A stretch of DNA of 64,000 nt, from positions 372,001 to 436,000 of the forward strand of contig CAWGKT010000001.1 of the NCBI GenBank assembly GCA_963823215.1. Direction: 5' to 3'. Source of the DNA: CAIWHR01 sp963823215. Its GTDB lineage: Bacteria; Pseudomonadota; Gammaproteobacteria; Burkholderiales; Casimicrobiaceae. Within the stretch, counting starts at the first letter, position 1, and each line of letters opens with the position of its first letter. Below the pieces are notes generated by a model. It searched no databases. It saw only the letters and a list, made by a program, of their open reading frames with translations, and was not told the DNA's origin. The position numbers and the translations under genes were made by a program. This document shows positions 1 to 8,360 of the stretch, piece after piece.

Positions 1-36
1 GCCCCGCGGTACCAAGTTGGCCGCCGCGGCGAGCAT
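1..36 (-). CDS. Start of a gene cut by the window edge
   Basis: Reading the minus strand, an ATG (34-36) is preceded by a strong Shine-Dalgarno sequence (GGAGG, about 7 nt upstream) and opens a frame MLAAAANLVPRG that runs off the window. Only 12 codons are visible, so no function can be given. The hydrophobic, alanine-rich start would suit a signal peptide or membrane segment. It would be divergent from dsbB. Confidence 0.4.
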   Translation of the reverse strand, partial: MLAAAANLVPRG

Positions 37-154
37 GATCACCCTCCGGTCAAAGCGGCGATGCAGACGGCGGACGTGCGCGGTGCCATGACCGACGCTG
101 GCTCGCGCCGCGCGTCGTTGGCAGCAGCGATGCCGGGTGAGCTAGAATCCGCGG

Positions 155-622
155 GTGATCGCGAACCTGAACGGACGACGCGCGGCCACGCCCCGCCCAC
201 GCGCGGAGGATGTCGCGTGGAACCTCGTCTTTGTCTGCTGGCTCATCGCGACGTCCTCCACGCTCGGTGCGCTCTTCTTCAGCGAAGTGATGAGCCTGCC
301 GCCCTGCGTGCTCTGCTGGTACCAGCGCATATTCATCTTCCCGCTCGTGCTGCTGCTGCCGGCCGGACTCTTCCCGTTCGACCCGAGAATCGCGCGCTAC
401 GCCCTCCCGCTCTCGCTGGTCGGCGGGTCGATCGCTCTCTATCACGTGCTGATCACCTACGGGCTGATTCCCGAGGGCATCACGCCGTGCACGCAGGGTG
501 TGCCCTGCGCCCGGAACCAGATCGAGTGGTTCGGCTTCCTGAACATTCCGCTGCTGTCGCTCGTCGCCTTCTCCGTCATCAACGCGTTGCTTGTCCTGAC
601 GCATTGCAAGGTTGCAAAATGA
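155..622 (+). CDS. dsbB: Disulfide bond formation protein DsbB
   Basis: Inner-membrane quinone reductase that reoxidises the periplasmic dithiol oxidase DsbA. The 155-residue product has four hydrophobic segments, the first redox pair C51-V-L-C54 in a PPCVLCWYQR context, and a second pair at C112 and C118 in the second periplasmic loop, as in DsbB. The frame begins with GTG at 155; no upstream start gives a better N-terminus. Its TGA overlaps the ATG of the next gene (ATGA), so the two are translationally coupled. Family assignment is secure. Confidence 0.9.
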   Translation: MIANLNGRRAATPRPRAEDVAWNLVFVCWLIATSSTLGALFFSEVMSLPPCVLCWYQRIFIFPLVLLLPAGLFPFDPRIARYALPLSLVGGSIALYHVLITYGLIPEGITPCTQGVPCARNQIEWFGFLNIPLLSLVAFSVINALLVLTHCKVAK

Positions 623-1266
623 AACGCAAGACGCTTTTCGTCACCGCCGCCATCGCCCTCGTGGTGGCGTTCATCGTCGGCACGCTCGTCTATCAGAGCC
701 GGAAGGCCGACGCCGCGCAAGCGCTCGCGCGCCTGGCGCACCTCGCCCGCGACTATGCCCCGACCGCCGGACCGGCCGACGCGAAGGTCCACATCGTGGA
801 ATTCCTCGATCCCGCGTGCGAAACATGCCGTAGCTTCTATCCGTTCGTGAAGCGGATGATCGCGGCCAATCCGGGCAAGATCCGGGTGTCCGTCCGCTAC
901 GCGCCGTTCCACAACAACTCCGACTATGTCGTCAAGGTGCTGGAGGCCACCCGCACGCAGGGCAAGTACTGGGAGGCGCTCGAGGCCTTGCTCGCTACGC
1001 AGCCGGCCTGGGCGCCGAACCACTCGCCGGATCCGGGCCTCGTGTGGCGCCAGCTCGAAGGCCAGGGAATCGACCTCGAGCGAGTCCGGGGGGACATGAA
1101 CTCCCCCGACATCGCGCGAAACCTCGCGCAGGACATCGCCGACGCCAAGGCGCTGAACGTCTCCAAGACGCCCGAGTTCTTCGTCAATGGCAAGCCCATG
1201 CCGAGCTTCGGTTACGACCAGCTGACCGCGCTCGTCCGCGAGGCACTCGCGAAGGCCTACCCGTAG
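619..1266 (+). CDS. DsbA-like periplasmic thioredoxin-fold oxidoreductase, membrane-anchored
   Basis: A 215-residue protein with an N-terminal hydrophobic segment (about residues 6-24) that acts as signal or membrane anchor, followed by a DsbA/DsbG-type thioredoxin fold. The redox motif is C67-E-T-C70 (DPACETCRSFYPF) and a cis-proline loop SKTPEFFVNG lies near the C-terminus. CETC differs from the CPHC of E. coli DsbA, so redox properties may differ. Translational coupling to dsbB (ATGA overlap at 619-622) makes it the likely partner of that quinone reductase. Its substrates are unknown. Confidence 0.88.
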   Translation: MKRKTLFVTAAIALVVAFIVGTLVYQSRKADAAQALARLAHLARDYAPTAGPADAKVHIVEFLDPACETCRSFYPFVKRMIAANPGKIRVSVRYAPFHNNSDYVVKVLEATRTQGKYWEALEALLATQPAWAPNHSPDPGLVWRQLEGQGIDLERVRGDMNSPDIARNLAQDIADAKALNVSKTPEFFVNGKPMPSFGYDQLTALVREALAKAYP

Positions 1267-1345
1267 CCGGTATCAGCTCGCGCCGAGTCCGGTCGCCCGG
1301 CGCGCGTACGTTCCCGGCAGACCGTGCGCACGCGGCGTAACCGGG

Positions 1346-3268
1346 TCAACGCCCGAAGAGGCCCTTGAGCGCCTTGCTCAAGTCCTCGGCGCCCGTCGGC
1401 GGGCTGGCGCCCTTCGGCGCGCCCTTGGCGGATTGCGCTGTTGCCGGAGCCGACTTCCCGAGTGCCACGTCGCAGGCGCCCGCGCCCGCGGTGCCCTGGG
1501 CGAAGATCGACTCGCCGAGCACCGAAAGTCCGCCGGTTCCGATGGCCGCACCGATGCGGGCGATCGTCACGGCCGACCCCATCGCATCGACGGCAACCGT
1601 CGGCGCGGTGAAGGGCCCACGAAACCGGACGAGCTCCGCAATCTGCGGAATTTCGATGGGGATCCCCTGCCTGACCCGCGGCCGGATCGAGAGGTCGATC
1701 GTTTCGTTCCTGAAATCGAGCGTCCCGCTCATGGAGGCGTCAATCTCCCTGGTCTCCATTGCTATCGAGCGGTCGATCTGTGCTACGCCGGCCACCAGCG
1801 GGAGTCGGATCACCGCGCAGCGAAGCTCGGTGGTGGGATTGACGGTACGAAAGGGGTTGATCGCCTCCGCCAGGCGATCGAACGTCAGCGCAGGATCGAG
1901 CTTGGTGTTGACTAGCGTCGCCGGCCCTATCACCGCCCGCGCGTTGCCGTTCATTCCGCTCATCCACCGGCGCGGCGAGTCGCCCTGCATCGTCACATCG
2001 ACGGCGACGTTCGTCTTTCCGCCCTTCACACCCCGGGCCACGCCGGCCGCCGCGAGCAGGGCAGCGAGATCCAGGTCGCGGCCCTCGAGGCGCAGGGCGA
2101 TGGCCGGCGTCCGCCCGCGCGTCGCGTCGACGGTGAGCGCCGCGGAGATCGTGCCGCCATAGCCCGACGCCTGCACTGCCGGCGCCACGAGCTTGCCGTC
2201 GCGCAGCGTGAACCTGGCATGGACCCGGTCGAGCGTGCGGCCCTCCGCCAGCGTGAGCCGCCCTATCGTCACTTCGCCGGCCGCGTTGTGGGCACGCAAC
2301 GCGTCGAACGAAATGACGGTTTCGGGGAACACGAACCGCGACGAAGTTGCCGGAGCCGCGGTCTTCGTCGCGGGTGGCACCGGGCGCGTCGCCGGCAGAT
2401 CGTCGACGTTGAGCGCCGACGAGGCAAGGTTGATCGTCCACGAAGATTTCGCGCCGTCATCGCGAATGTCCACGCGCCCCTTGACGTCGCTGGAGCCGAA
2501 CGTGGCGTCGATGTCCTGCAGCTGAACGAGACGGTCCGCGCGCTGGACCTTCACGGCAAACGTCGTCCTCCGGCCGGCAATGTCGCCCTTCGCCGCGATC
2601 GCGTAAGGCAGACGCCGTTCCAGCAGCGCGGACAGCGGCGCCAGGCTGGCGGTCAGCGCTACCGGCGTGCCGTCGACCGTGCCTCGGAACTCGGCTTCGA
2701 TCGGCGATTCGCGATCGCGCGACGAGAGTGCGAGCTCATCGATCGTCACCCGTGTCACGGCGCCCGCGTCGCCGTCGCGATACGTGAGCTCGCCACGCGT
2801 TAGCGAGAGGGCGCCGATGCCGAGGGCCCCCGGACCCGATTCGGAACCGGGTGCTGCGGCCGCCCCTTGCTCCGGACCCAGTTCCCAGTTGCCCCGTCCG
2901 TCGCGATTCGTCTCGAGCGTGACGACCGGCTCGACCAGGTTGAGGCGGACGAGCTCGAATCGGCGCTGCAGTAGCGGGACGAGCGCCACCTGAGCCTCGA
3001 CTTGCCTGGCCGACAGCAGCTGCGGCGCCTGGCCCCACGGCGCGTTGCCGACGCGTACATCGTGGGCGACGATCCTCGGCGCAAATCCTATCTTGAGTTC
3101 GATGTCGCCGCCGACGGTGACTTCACGTCCCGTCGCGGCCTTGACGCGTGCCAGGATGGGGCCCACGAACTGCTTCGGGTCGACCGTGAGCAGCGCTATC
3201 GCAACGCCGATGAATAGGAGCAGCAGCGCGCCACCGGCGATTCCCAGGGCCCTGCGGAAATTGCTCAT
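1346..3268 (-). CDS. AsmA family protein
   Basis: A 640-residue protein with one N-terminal transmembrane segment (MSNFRRALGIAGGALLLLFI) followed by a long beta-rich periplasmic region with AsmA-type blocks: the early VDPKQFVGPILARVKAATGREVTVGG signature and a C-terminal domain where an inner (MSGTLDFRNETIDLSI) segment precedes the end. AsmA/TamB-like proteins are implicated in outer-membrane lipid or protein traffic. The start at 3268 was chosen because the preceding 41 codons lack a family match. It lies 58 bp after korB1 on the same strand, but functional linkage is unlikely. The C-terminal tail is low-complexity (Ala, Lys, Gly). Confidence 0.85.
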   Translation of the reverse strand: MSNFRRALGIAGGALLLLFIGVAIALLTVDPKQFVGPILARVKAATGREVTVGGDIELKIGFAPRIVAHDVRVGNAPWGQAPQLLSARQVEAQVALVPLLQRRFELVRLNLVEPVVTLETNRDGRGNWELGPEQGAAAAPGSESGPGALGIGALSLTRGELTYRDGDAGAVTRVTIDELALSSRDRESPIEAEFRGTVDGTPVALTASLAPLSALLERRLPYAIAAKGDIAGRRTTFAVKVQRADRLVQLQDIDATFGSSDVKGRVDIRDDGAKSSWTINLASSALNVDDLPATRPVPPATKTAAPATSSRFVFPETVISFDALRAHNAAGEVTIGRLTLAEGRTLDRVHARFTLRDGKLVAPAVQASGYGGTISAALTVDATRGRTPAIALRLEGRDLDLAALLAAAGVARGVKGGKTNVAVDVTMQGDSPRRWMSGMNGNARAVIGPATLVNTKLDPALTFDRLAEAINPFRTVNPTTELRCAVIRLPLVAGVAQIDRSIAMETREIDASMSGTLDFRNETIDLSIRPRVRQGIPIEIPQIAELVRFRGPFTAPTVAVDAMGSAVTIARIGAAIGTGGLSVLGESIFAQGTAGAGACDVALGKSAPATAQSAKGAPKGASPPTGAEDLSKALKGLFGR

Positions 3269-3326
3269 CGGGCCATTGTATCGGCGCGGCCGGGACCGCG
3301 CCGGCGCGCCTTGCCCTCGGGGATCG

Positions 3327-4382
3327 CTACGCCAGCGCGGCGTTGAACGCGGCGAGACCCGCGCTGCCCGGAATGAGCTCGGCGTCGGCAAGCGCGTTCA
3401 ACGGGGTCGCGACCGTGTTCTGTGCCTGGTGCAGATCGATGGGATCGTCCTCCACATAGAGCAGTCCGGTGACGACTTCGCCCTTCTCCCGATGCCCCTC
3501 GAGGTAGGCGAGCGCGCCCACCTTGTCCCGCGGATCGTACTCCGCGTGCAGCTTGCGCAGGCGCACGATGCCGCCGTCGTGCAGCGCGACGTTCTCGACG
3601 CTGCCCGCCGGGACGTCGGCGACGATCGGTTCCCGCAAGGGCATGAAGTCGAGCCGGTTCACGGACTCATTGTGCGCGCGCACGTAGTCGTAGCTCTTGG
3701 TTGACCCCGGGTGGTTGTTGAACGCGACGCACGGCGAGACGACGTCGATGAACGCGACGCCCTTGTGCTCGACCGCCGCCTTGATCAGCGGCACGAGCTG
3801 TCCCTTGTCGCCGGAAAAGCCGCGCGCGACGTACGTGGCACCCAGCAGCAGCGCGAGCTGGACGAGGTCGATCGGCTCGTCGCTGTTGACGGCACCGCGC
3901 TTGGCCTTCGATCCTTTGTCGGCCGTGGCCGAGAACTGGCCCTTGGTCAGGCCGTAGACGCCGTTGTTCTCGACGATGTAGACCATGTTGACGCCGCGCC
4001 GCATGATGTGCGCGAACTGGCCGAGGCCGATCGAGGCCGAGTCGCCGTCGCCGGAGACGCCGAGATAGATGAGATCGCGGTTGGCGAGCGCGGCGCCGGT
4101 CACGACCGACGGCATCCGGCCGTGCACGCTGTTGAAGCCGTGCCCCGCGCCGAGGAAGTAAGTGGGCGTCTTCGACGAGCAGCCGATGCCCGACAGCTTC
4201 GCCACACGGTGCGGCGGTATCGCAAGCTCGAAGAACGCCTGGATGATCGCGGCCGAGATCGAATCGTGACCGCAGCCGGCGCACAGCGTCGAGACCGCTC
4301 CTTCGTAGTCGCGGCGGGTGAGGCCGAGCGCGTTCTTCGGCAGTCCCGGATGGTGGAGTTTCGGCTTGGTGAGATAGGTCAT
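3327..4382 (-). CDS. korB: 2-oxoacid:ferredoxin oxidoreductase, beta subunit (first copy)
   Basis: Thiamine-diphosphate subunit of a 2-oxoacid:ferredoxin oxidoreductase, which decarboxylates a 2-oxoacid to its CoA ester and reduces ferredoxin. The 351-residue product has the TPP motif GDGD (111-114) with NN at 139-140, and four cysteines expected to hold the [4Fe-4S] cluster: C34 and C37 (CAGCGHD), C68 (GIGCSSK) and C218 (VSPCVAF). The start ATG at 4382 overlaps the korA stop (ATGA). The VSPCVAFNNHPGSTKS loop is of the type seen in 2-oxoglutarate enzymes, so 2-oxoglutarate is the best guess for substrate, but this is inference. Confidence 0.9.
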   Translation of the reverse strand: MTYLTKPKLHHPGLPKNALGLTRRDYEGAVSTLCAGCGHDSISAAIIQAFFELAIPPHRVAKLSGIGCSSKTPTYFLGAGHGFNSVHGRMPSVVTGAALANRDLIYLGVSGDGDSASIGLGQFAHIMRRGVNMVYIVENNGVYGLTKGQFSATADKGSKAKRGAVNSDEPIDLVQLALLLGATYVARGFSGDKGQLVPLIKAAVEHKGVAFIDVVSPCVAFNNHPGSTKSYDYVRAHNESVNRLDFMPLREPIVADVPAGSVENVALHDGGIVRLRKLHAEYDPRDKVGALAYLEGHREKGEVVTGLLYVEDDPIDLHQAQNTVATPLNALADAELIPGSAGLAAFNAALA

Positions 4383-6214
4383 CGGGCCACCTTGCGCAGC
4401 GGCGTGACGTTGAACAGGCGCGCCTTTTCGGCGATCTCGCGGGTGACGAAGCGCTCCGTCAGCGGATTGCCGTCGTAATGGAGGATGGAGATCAGCTTCT
4501 GCGGATCGATGCCGCATTCGTTGACGAGCATCATCTTGAGCTGCGCATCGCGGTTCTGCTCGACGACGAACACGTGCTCGTGCTCGGCGATGAATTCGGC
4601 GACGGCATCCGCGAATGGGAAAGCGCGGATGCGCATTTGATCGAGGTGGATGCCTTCCTTAGCGAGCTCCGCCAGCGACTCGGCCATCGCGGCGCCCGTG
4701 GAGCCGAACCAGATGGCGCCGGCGCGTGCGGGTTGCGCCCCGCGCCGGATCACCGGTGCCGGCACCAGCGTCTTCGCAGTCTCGAACTTGCGCAGCAGCC
4801 GCTGCATGTTGTCGACATAGGCATTGCCGTCCTCCGTGTACCGCGCGTAGCGGTCCTTCGACGTGCCGCGCGTGAAATAACCGCCGCGTTTCGGATGCGT
4901 GCCCGGATAGGTGCGCTGCGGGATGCCGTCGCCGTCGCTGTCGAGGTAACGGCCGAAATCCTTCCCGGCCTCGAGCTCGGCGGCGCTCATCACCTTGCCA
5001 CGGTCGAGCCGGCGGTTGTCATCCCATGCGAACGGCTCGGTGAGCCAGTCCTGCATGCCGATATCGAGATCGAGCAGCACGAACACGGGCGTCTGCAGGC
5101 GGTCGGCGAGGTCGAACGCCTGCGCGCCCATCTCGAAGCATTCCTTGGGGTCCTCGGGGAACAGCAGCACATGCTTCGTGTCCCCATGGGACGCGTACGC
5201 GCAGATGAGGAGGTCGGCCTGCTGCGTCTTCGTCGGCATCCCGGTCGACGGGCTGCCGCGCTGGACGTCGAAGATCACTGCCGGAATCTCGGCGAAGTAG
5301 GCAAGGCCGATGAATTCCTGCATCAGCGATATGCCCGGCCCCGAGGTCGCGGTGAACGAGCGTGCGCCGTTCCAGGCGCCGCCGATCACCATCCCGATCG
5401 ACGCCAACTCGTCTTCGGCCTGGACGATCGCGAACCGGTTGCGGCCCGTTGCCGCATCGACGCGATACCGCTGGCAATGCTTGGCGAAGGCCTCAGCCAG
5501 CGACGACGAAGGCGTGATCGGATACCACGCGCAGACCGTCGCCCCGCCGAAAACGGCGCCCAGCGCCGACGCGTTGTTGCCGTCGACGAATATGCGGTTT
5601 CCAACCCTGTCGCGCCGCTCGACCTTGAGGCCGATCGGCTCGAAATTCGCGGCGGCATAATCGAAGCCCAGCCGGAATGCCTTGCGGTTGGACTCCTGCA
5701 GCGGTTGCTTGCCCTTGTACTGCTCCGTGAGCAGCGTCTCGATGACCTCCGGCTCGATCGCCAGCAGCCCTGCGAGCGCGCCGAGGTAGATGATGTTCTT
5801 GAAGAGCTGGCGCTGCCGGGGATCCGTGTACGTCGCATTGCAGATCTCCATAAGCGGCATCGCCACGACCGTGATGTCGGAGCGGAACTTCGACGGCGGC
5901 AGCGGCTTGGTCGAGTCGTAGAACAGGTAGCCGCCGGGCTCGATCTCCAGCAGGTCCTCGTTCCACGTCTCCGGGTTCATCGCAACCATCAGGTCGACGC
6001 CGCCGCGGCGGCCGCGCCAGCCCTCCTCGACGACGCGCACCTCGTACCACGTCGGCAGGCCCTGGATGTTGGAGGGGAAGATGTTCCGGGCGGCCACCGG
6101 GACGCCCATCTTCAGCACCGCCTTCGCGAACAGCCCGTTGGCGGAAGCCGAGCCCGAGCCGTTGACGTTGGCGAACTTGACGACGAAATCGTTGACGCGC
6201 GAGATGGGGTTCAT
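4379..6214 (-). CDS. korA: 2-oxoacid:ferredoxin oxidoreductase, fused gamma-alpha subunit (first copy)
   Basis: A 611-residue partner of the downstream beta subunit. The N-terminal part (about 1-190) is the gamma domain that closes over CoA (GSGSASANGLFAKAVLKMG). The middle holds the pyrimidine-binding domain (CAWYPITPSSSLAEAF, then TATSGPGISLMQEF and QRGSPSTGMPTKT), and a transketolase C-terminal-like domain follows. Gamma-alpha fusion is usual in KorA/IorA-type enzymes of Proteobacteria. It sits 15 bp after korC and overlaps korB, giving korC-korA-korB in transcription order, the same gene content as the 2-oxoglutarate:NADP+ oxidoreductase (KorABC) described in aromatic-degrading Azoarcus. 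Confidence 0.9.
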   Translation of the reverse strand: MNPISRVNDFVVKFANVNGSGSASANGLFAKAVLKMGVPVAARNIFPSNIQGLPTWYEVRVVEEGWRGRRGGVDLMVAMNPETWNEDLLEIEPGGYLFYDSTKPLPPSKFRSDITVVAMPLMEICNATYTDPRQRQLFKNIIYLGALAGLLAIEPEVIETLLTEQYKGKQPLQESNRKAFRLGFDYAAANFEPIGLKVERRDRVGNRIFVDGNNASALGAVFGGATVCAWYPITPSSSLAEAFAKHCQRYRVDAATGRNRFAIVQAEDELASIGMVIGGAWNGARSFTATSGPGISLMQEFIGLAYFAEIPAVIFDVQRGSPSTGMPTKTQQADLLICAYASHGDTKHVLLFPEDPKECFEMGAQAFDLADRLQTPVFVLLDLDIGMQDWLTEPFAWDDNRRLDRGKVMSAAELEAGKDFGRYLDSDGDGIPQRTYPGTHPKRGGYFTRGTSKDRYARYTEDGNAYVDNMQRLLRKFETAKTLVPAPVIRRGAQPARAGAIWFGSTGAAMAESLAELAKEGIHLDQMRIRAFPFADAVAEFIAEHEHVFVVEQNRDAQLKMMLVNECGIDPQKLISILHYDGNPLTERFVTREIAEKARLFNVTPLRKVAR

Positions 6215-6229
6215 CGGCGGGCCCTCACC

Positions 6230-8086
6230 TCAATCCGCTGCCAGTTGCGCCACGACGGCGCGTTTCGGCATCGCATCCGGACGTGGAATCTCTCCGGCGT
6301 GGGCCATGACCAGCAGGAACTTCTGCATGTCCCAGGCGCCGGTCGGGCAGCGCTCGGCGCACAGCCCGCAATGCAGGCAGACGTCCTCGTCCTTGGCCAT
6401 GATGCGGCCGGTCTTGAGCAGCTCCGATACGTAGATGTCCTGCGTCAGGTTCATCGCCGGCGCCAGCAGGCGCGGCCGCAGCTCCGCCTCCTCACCATCC
6501 GCGGTGAACGTGATGCAGTCCATCGGGCAGATGTCGACGCACGCATCGCACTCGATGCACAGCTTGTCGTTGAACACCGTCTGCACGTCGCAGTTGAGGC
6601 AGCGCTGCGTCTCCGCATAAGCGAGCCTCGGGTCGAAGCCCAGCTCCACCTCGACGCGGATGCTGGCGAGCGCGATGACCTTGTCCTTGAGCGGCACCTT
6701 GTGGCGCTTCTCCGGCGTGATCGCGTTGTCGTAGCTCCACTCGTGGATGCCCATCTTCTGCGAGATCAGGCGCGCGTGCGGCGGCGGCCGCTTCGTCATG
6801 TCCTCGCCGCGGCAATGCTTGTCGATCGAGATCGCGGCGTCGTGACCGTGCGCGACCGCCCAGATGATGTTCTTGGGTCCGAACGCGGCGTCGCCGCCGA
6901 AGAACACGCCCGGGCGCGTCGATGCGAAGGTCGACTTGTCGACTACTGGCATGCCCCAGTTATCGAACTCGAGACCGATGTCGCGCTCGATCCACGGAAA
7001 ACCGTTCTCCTGGCCAATCGCGACCAGCACGTCGTCGCAGGGAAAGTGTACGTCGGGCTCGCCGGTGGGCAGCAGCTGCCGCCGGCCCTTGGCATCGAAC
7101 TGCGCCGCGACCTTCTCGAACGTGACGCCGGTCAGCTTGCCGGCGTCGTGGGTGATGGCCTTCGGCACCAGGAAATTGTGGATCGGAATGCCCTCATGCG
7201 CCGCGTCCTCCTTTTCCCAGGGGGAGGCCTTCATTTCGGCGAAGCCGGAGCGCACGACCACCTGCACGTCCTCGCCGCCCAGCCGCCGCGCGCTGCGGCA
7301 GCAATCCATCGCCGTGTTGCCGCCGCCCAGCACGACGACGCGCTTGCCGATCTTCGTCGTGTGACCGAAAGACACGCTCGACAGCCAGTCGATGCCGATG
7401 TGCATGTTGGCTGCGGCTTCCTTGCGTCCCGGAACGTCGATGTCGCGTCCGCGCGGCGCACCGCTCCCGACGAACACCGCGTCCCAGCCTTCGGCAAGGA
7501 GCGCGCCGAGGCTGTCGACCCATTGCTGTGCGCGAAACTCGACGCCGAGGTCGAGTACATAGCCCACTTCCTCGTCGATCACGGCCTCGGGCAACCTGAA
7601 CTTCGGAATCTGCGTGCGCATCATGCCGCCGGCGCGCGCGTCGCCGTCGAACACGACGCAGTGGTAGCCGAGCGGCGCGAGGTCGCGCGCGACGGTGAGC
7701 GAAGCCGGACCCGCGCCGACGAGCGCGACGCGCTTGCCGTTCTTCGTCGCGGCGGGCCGAGGAAGCCCGTCGCGAATGTCTTCCTTGTAATCGGCGGCCA
7801 CACGCTTCAGCCGGCAGATCGCGACTGGCTCGGGCTTGATCTTCCTGGTATCCCCACCCTCTTCGACCCGCCCGCGGCGGCATGCGGGCTCACACGGGCG
7901 ATCACAGGTGCGCCCGAGAATGCCGGGAAAGACATTGGACTCCCAGTTGACCAAGTAGGCGTCGCCGTAACGGCCCGCCGCGATCAATCGGATGTATTCC
8001 GGAACGGGCGTATGGGCGGGACAAGCCCATTGGCAATCGACGACCTTGTGGAAATAGTCGGGATGCGTGATATCCGTCGGCTTCAA
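6230..8086 (-). CDS. korC: KorC-like FAD/NAD(P) oxidoreductase with two ferredoxin clusters
   Basis: A 618-residue flavo-iron-sulfur protein. An N-terminal GltD-type cysteine region (DCQWACPAHTPV, then CDRPCEPACRRG) is followed by FAD- and NAD(P)-binding Rossmann folds (VALVGAGPASLTVA and VVVLGGGNTAMDC). The C-terminal ferredoxin domain has two [4Fe-4S] motifs, CIECDACVDICP and CLHCGLCAERCP. It probably passes electrons between the adjacent KorAB enzyme and NAD(P). The start chosen is TTG at 8084-8086: a GGAG lies 9 nt upstream, and the conserved-looking sequence begins directly after it; any ATG further up adds unmatched residues. It is followed 15 bp later by korA. Confidence 0.87.
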   Translation of the reverse strand: MKPTDITHPDYFHKVVDCQWACPAHTPVPEYIRLIAAGRYGDAYLVNWESNVFPGILGRTCDRPCEPACRRGRVEEGGDTRKIKPEPVAICRLKRVAADYKEDIRDGLPRPAATKNGKRVALVGAGPASLTVARDLAPLGYHCVVFDGDARAGGMMRTQIPKFRLPEAVIDEEVGYVLDLGVEFRAQQWVDSLGALLAEGWDAVFVGSGAPRGRDIDVPGRKEAAANMHIGIDWLSSVSFGHTTKIGKRVVVLGGGNTAMDCCRSARRLGGEDVQVVVRSGFAEMKASPWEKEDAAHEGIPIHNFLVPKAITHDAGKLTGVTFEKVAAQFDAKGRRQLLPTGEPDVHFPCDDVLVAIGQENGFPWIERDIGLEFDNWGMPVVDKSTFASTRPGVFFGGDAAFGPKNIIWAVAHGHDAAISIDKHCRGEDMTKRPPPHARLISQKMGIHEWSYDNAITPEKRHKVPLKDKVIALASIRVEVELGFDPRLAYAETQRCLNCDVQTVFNDKLCIECDACVDICPMDCITFTADGEEAELRPRLLAPAMNLTQDIYVSELLKTGRIMAKDEDVCLHCGLCAERCPTGAWDMQKFLLVMAHAGEIPRPDAMPKRAVVAQLAAD

Positions 8087-8360
8087 GACATTATTCTCCG
8101 ATAACGCGTCCGGTCCGCGTTGTTGCTCGTCGTTCGGTTTGGGTATCCGGGCTGGACAAGCAACAAATGCGCCCGAACCGCTACGTGGCGGGCTTGATGC
8201 TACGCCTGTGCGAGCCGGGAGGAAAGGCGTGGCGCTGGCACAAAAGACCACATGCGAAACGATGCTTTGTGGCGTGCCGCGAGGGCCGCAGCGCCTTCAA
8301 GCCCCACGGCGATCAAGCAGTCCCCATCGGCCCTCGGCCGACGCCGGGACGACACCGATG

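Noticed and set aside
4478..8104. Very long open frame (over 1200 codons) on the strand opposite korA and korC
   Set aside because: High G+C content opens antisense frames. Its translation is Arg/Ala/His-rich without any domain, while the minus strand encodes intact known proteins.
8087..8360. 274-bp gap between korC and the ferredoxin-domain gene
   Set aside because: A 7-bp inverted pair TGTTGCT/AGCAACA (8121-8165) was seen, but without promoter or terminator context. I see no gene here.
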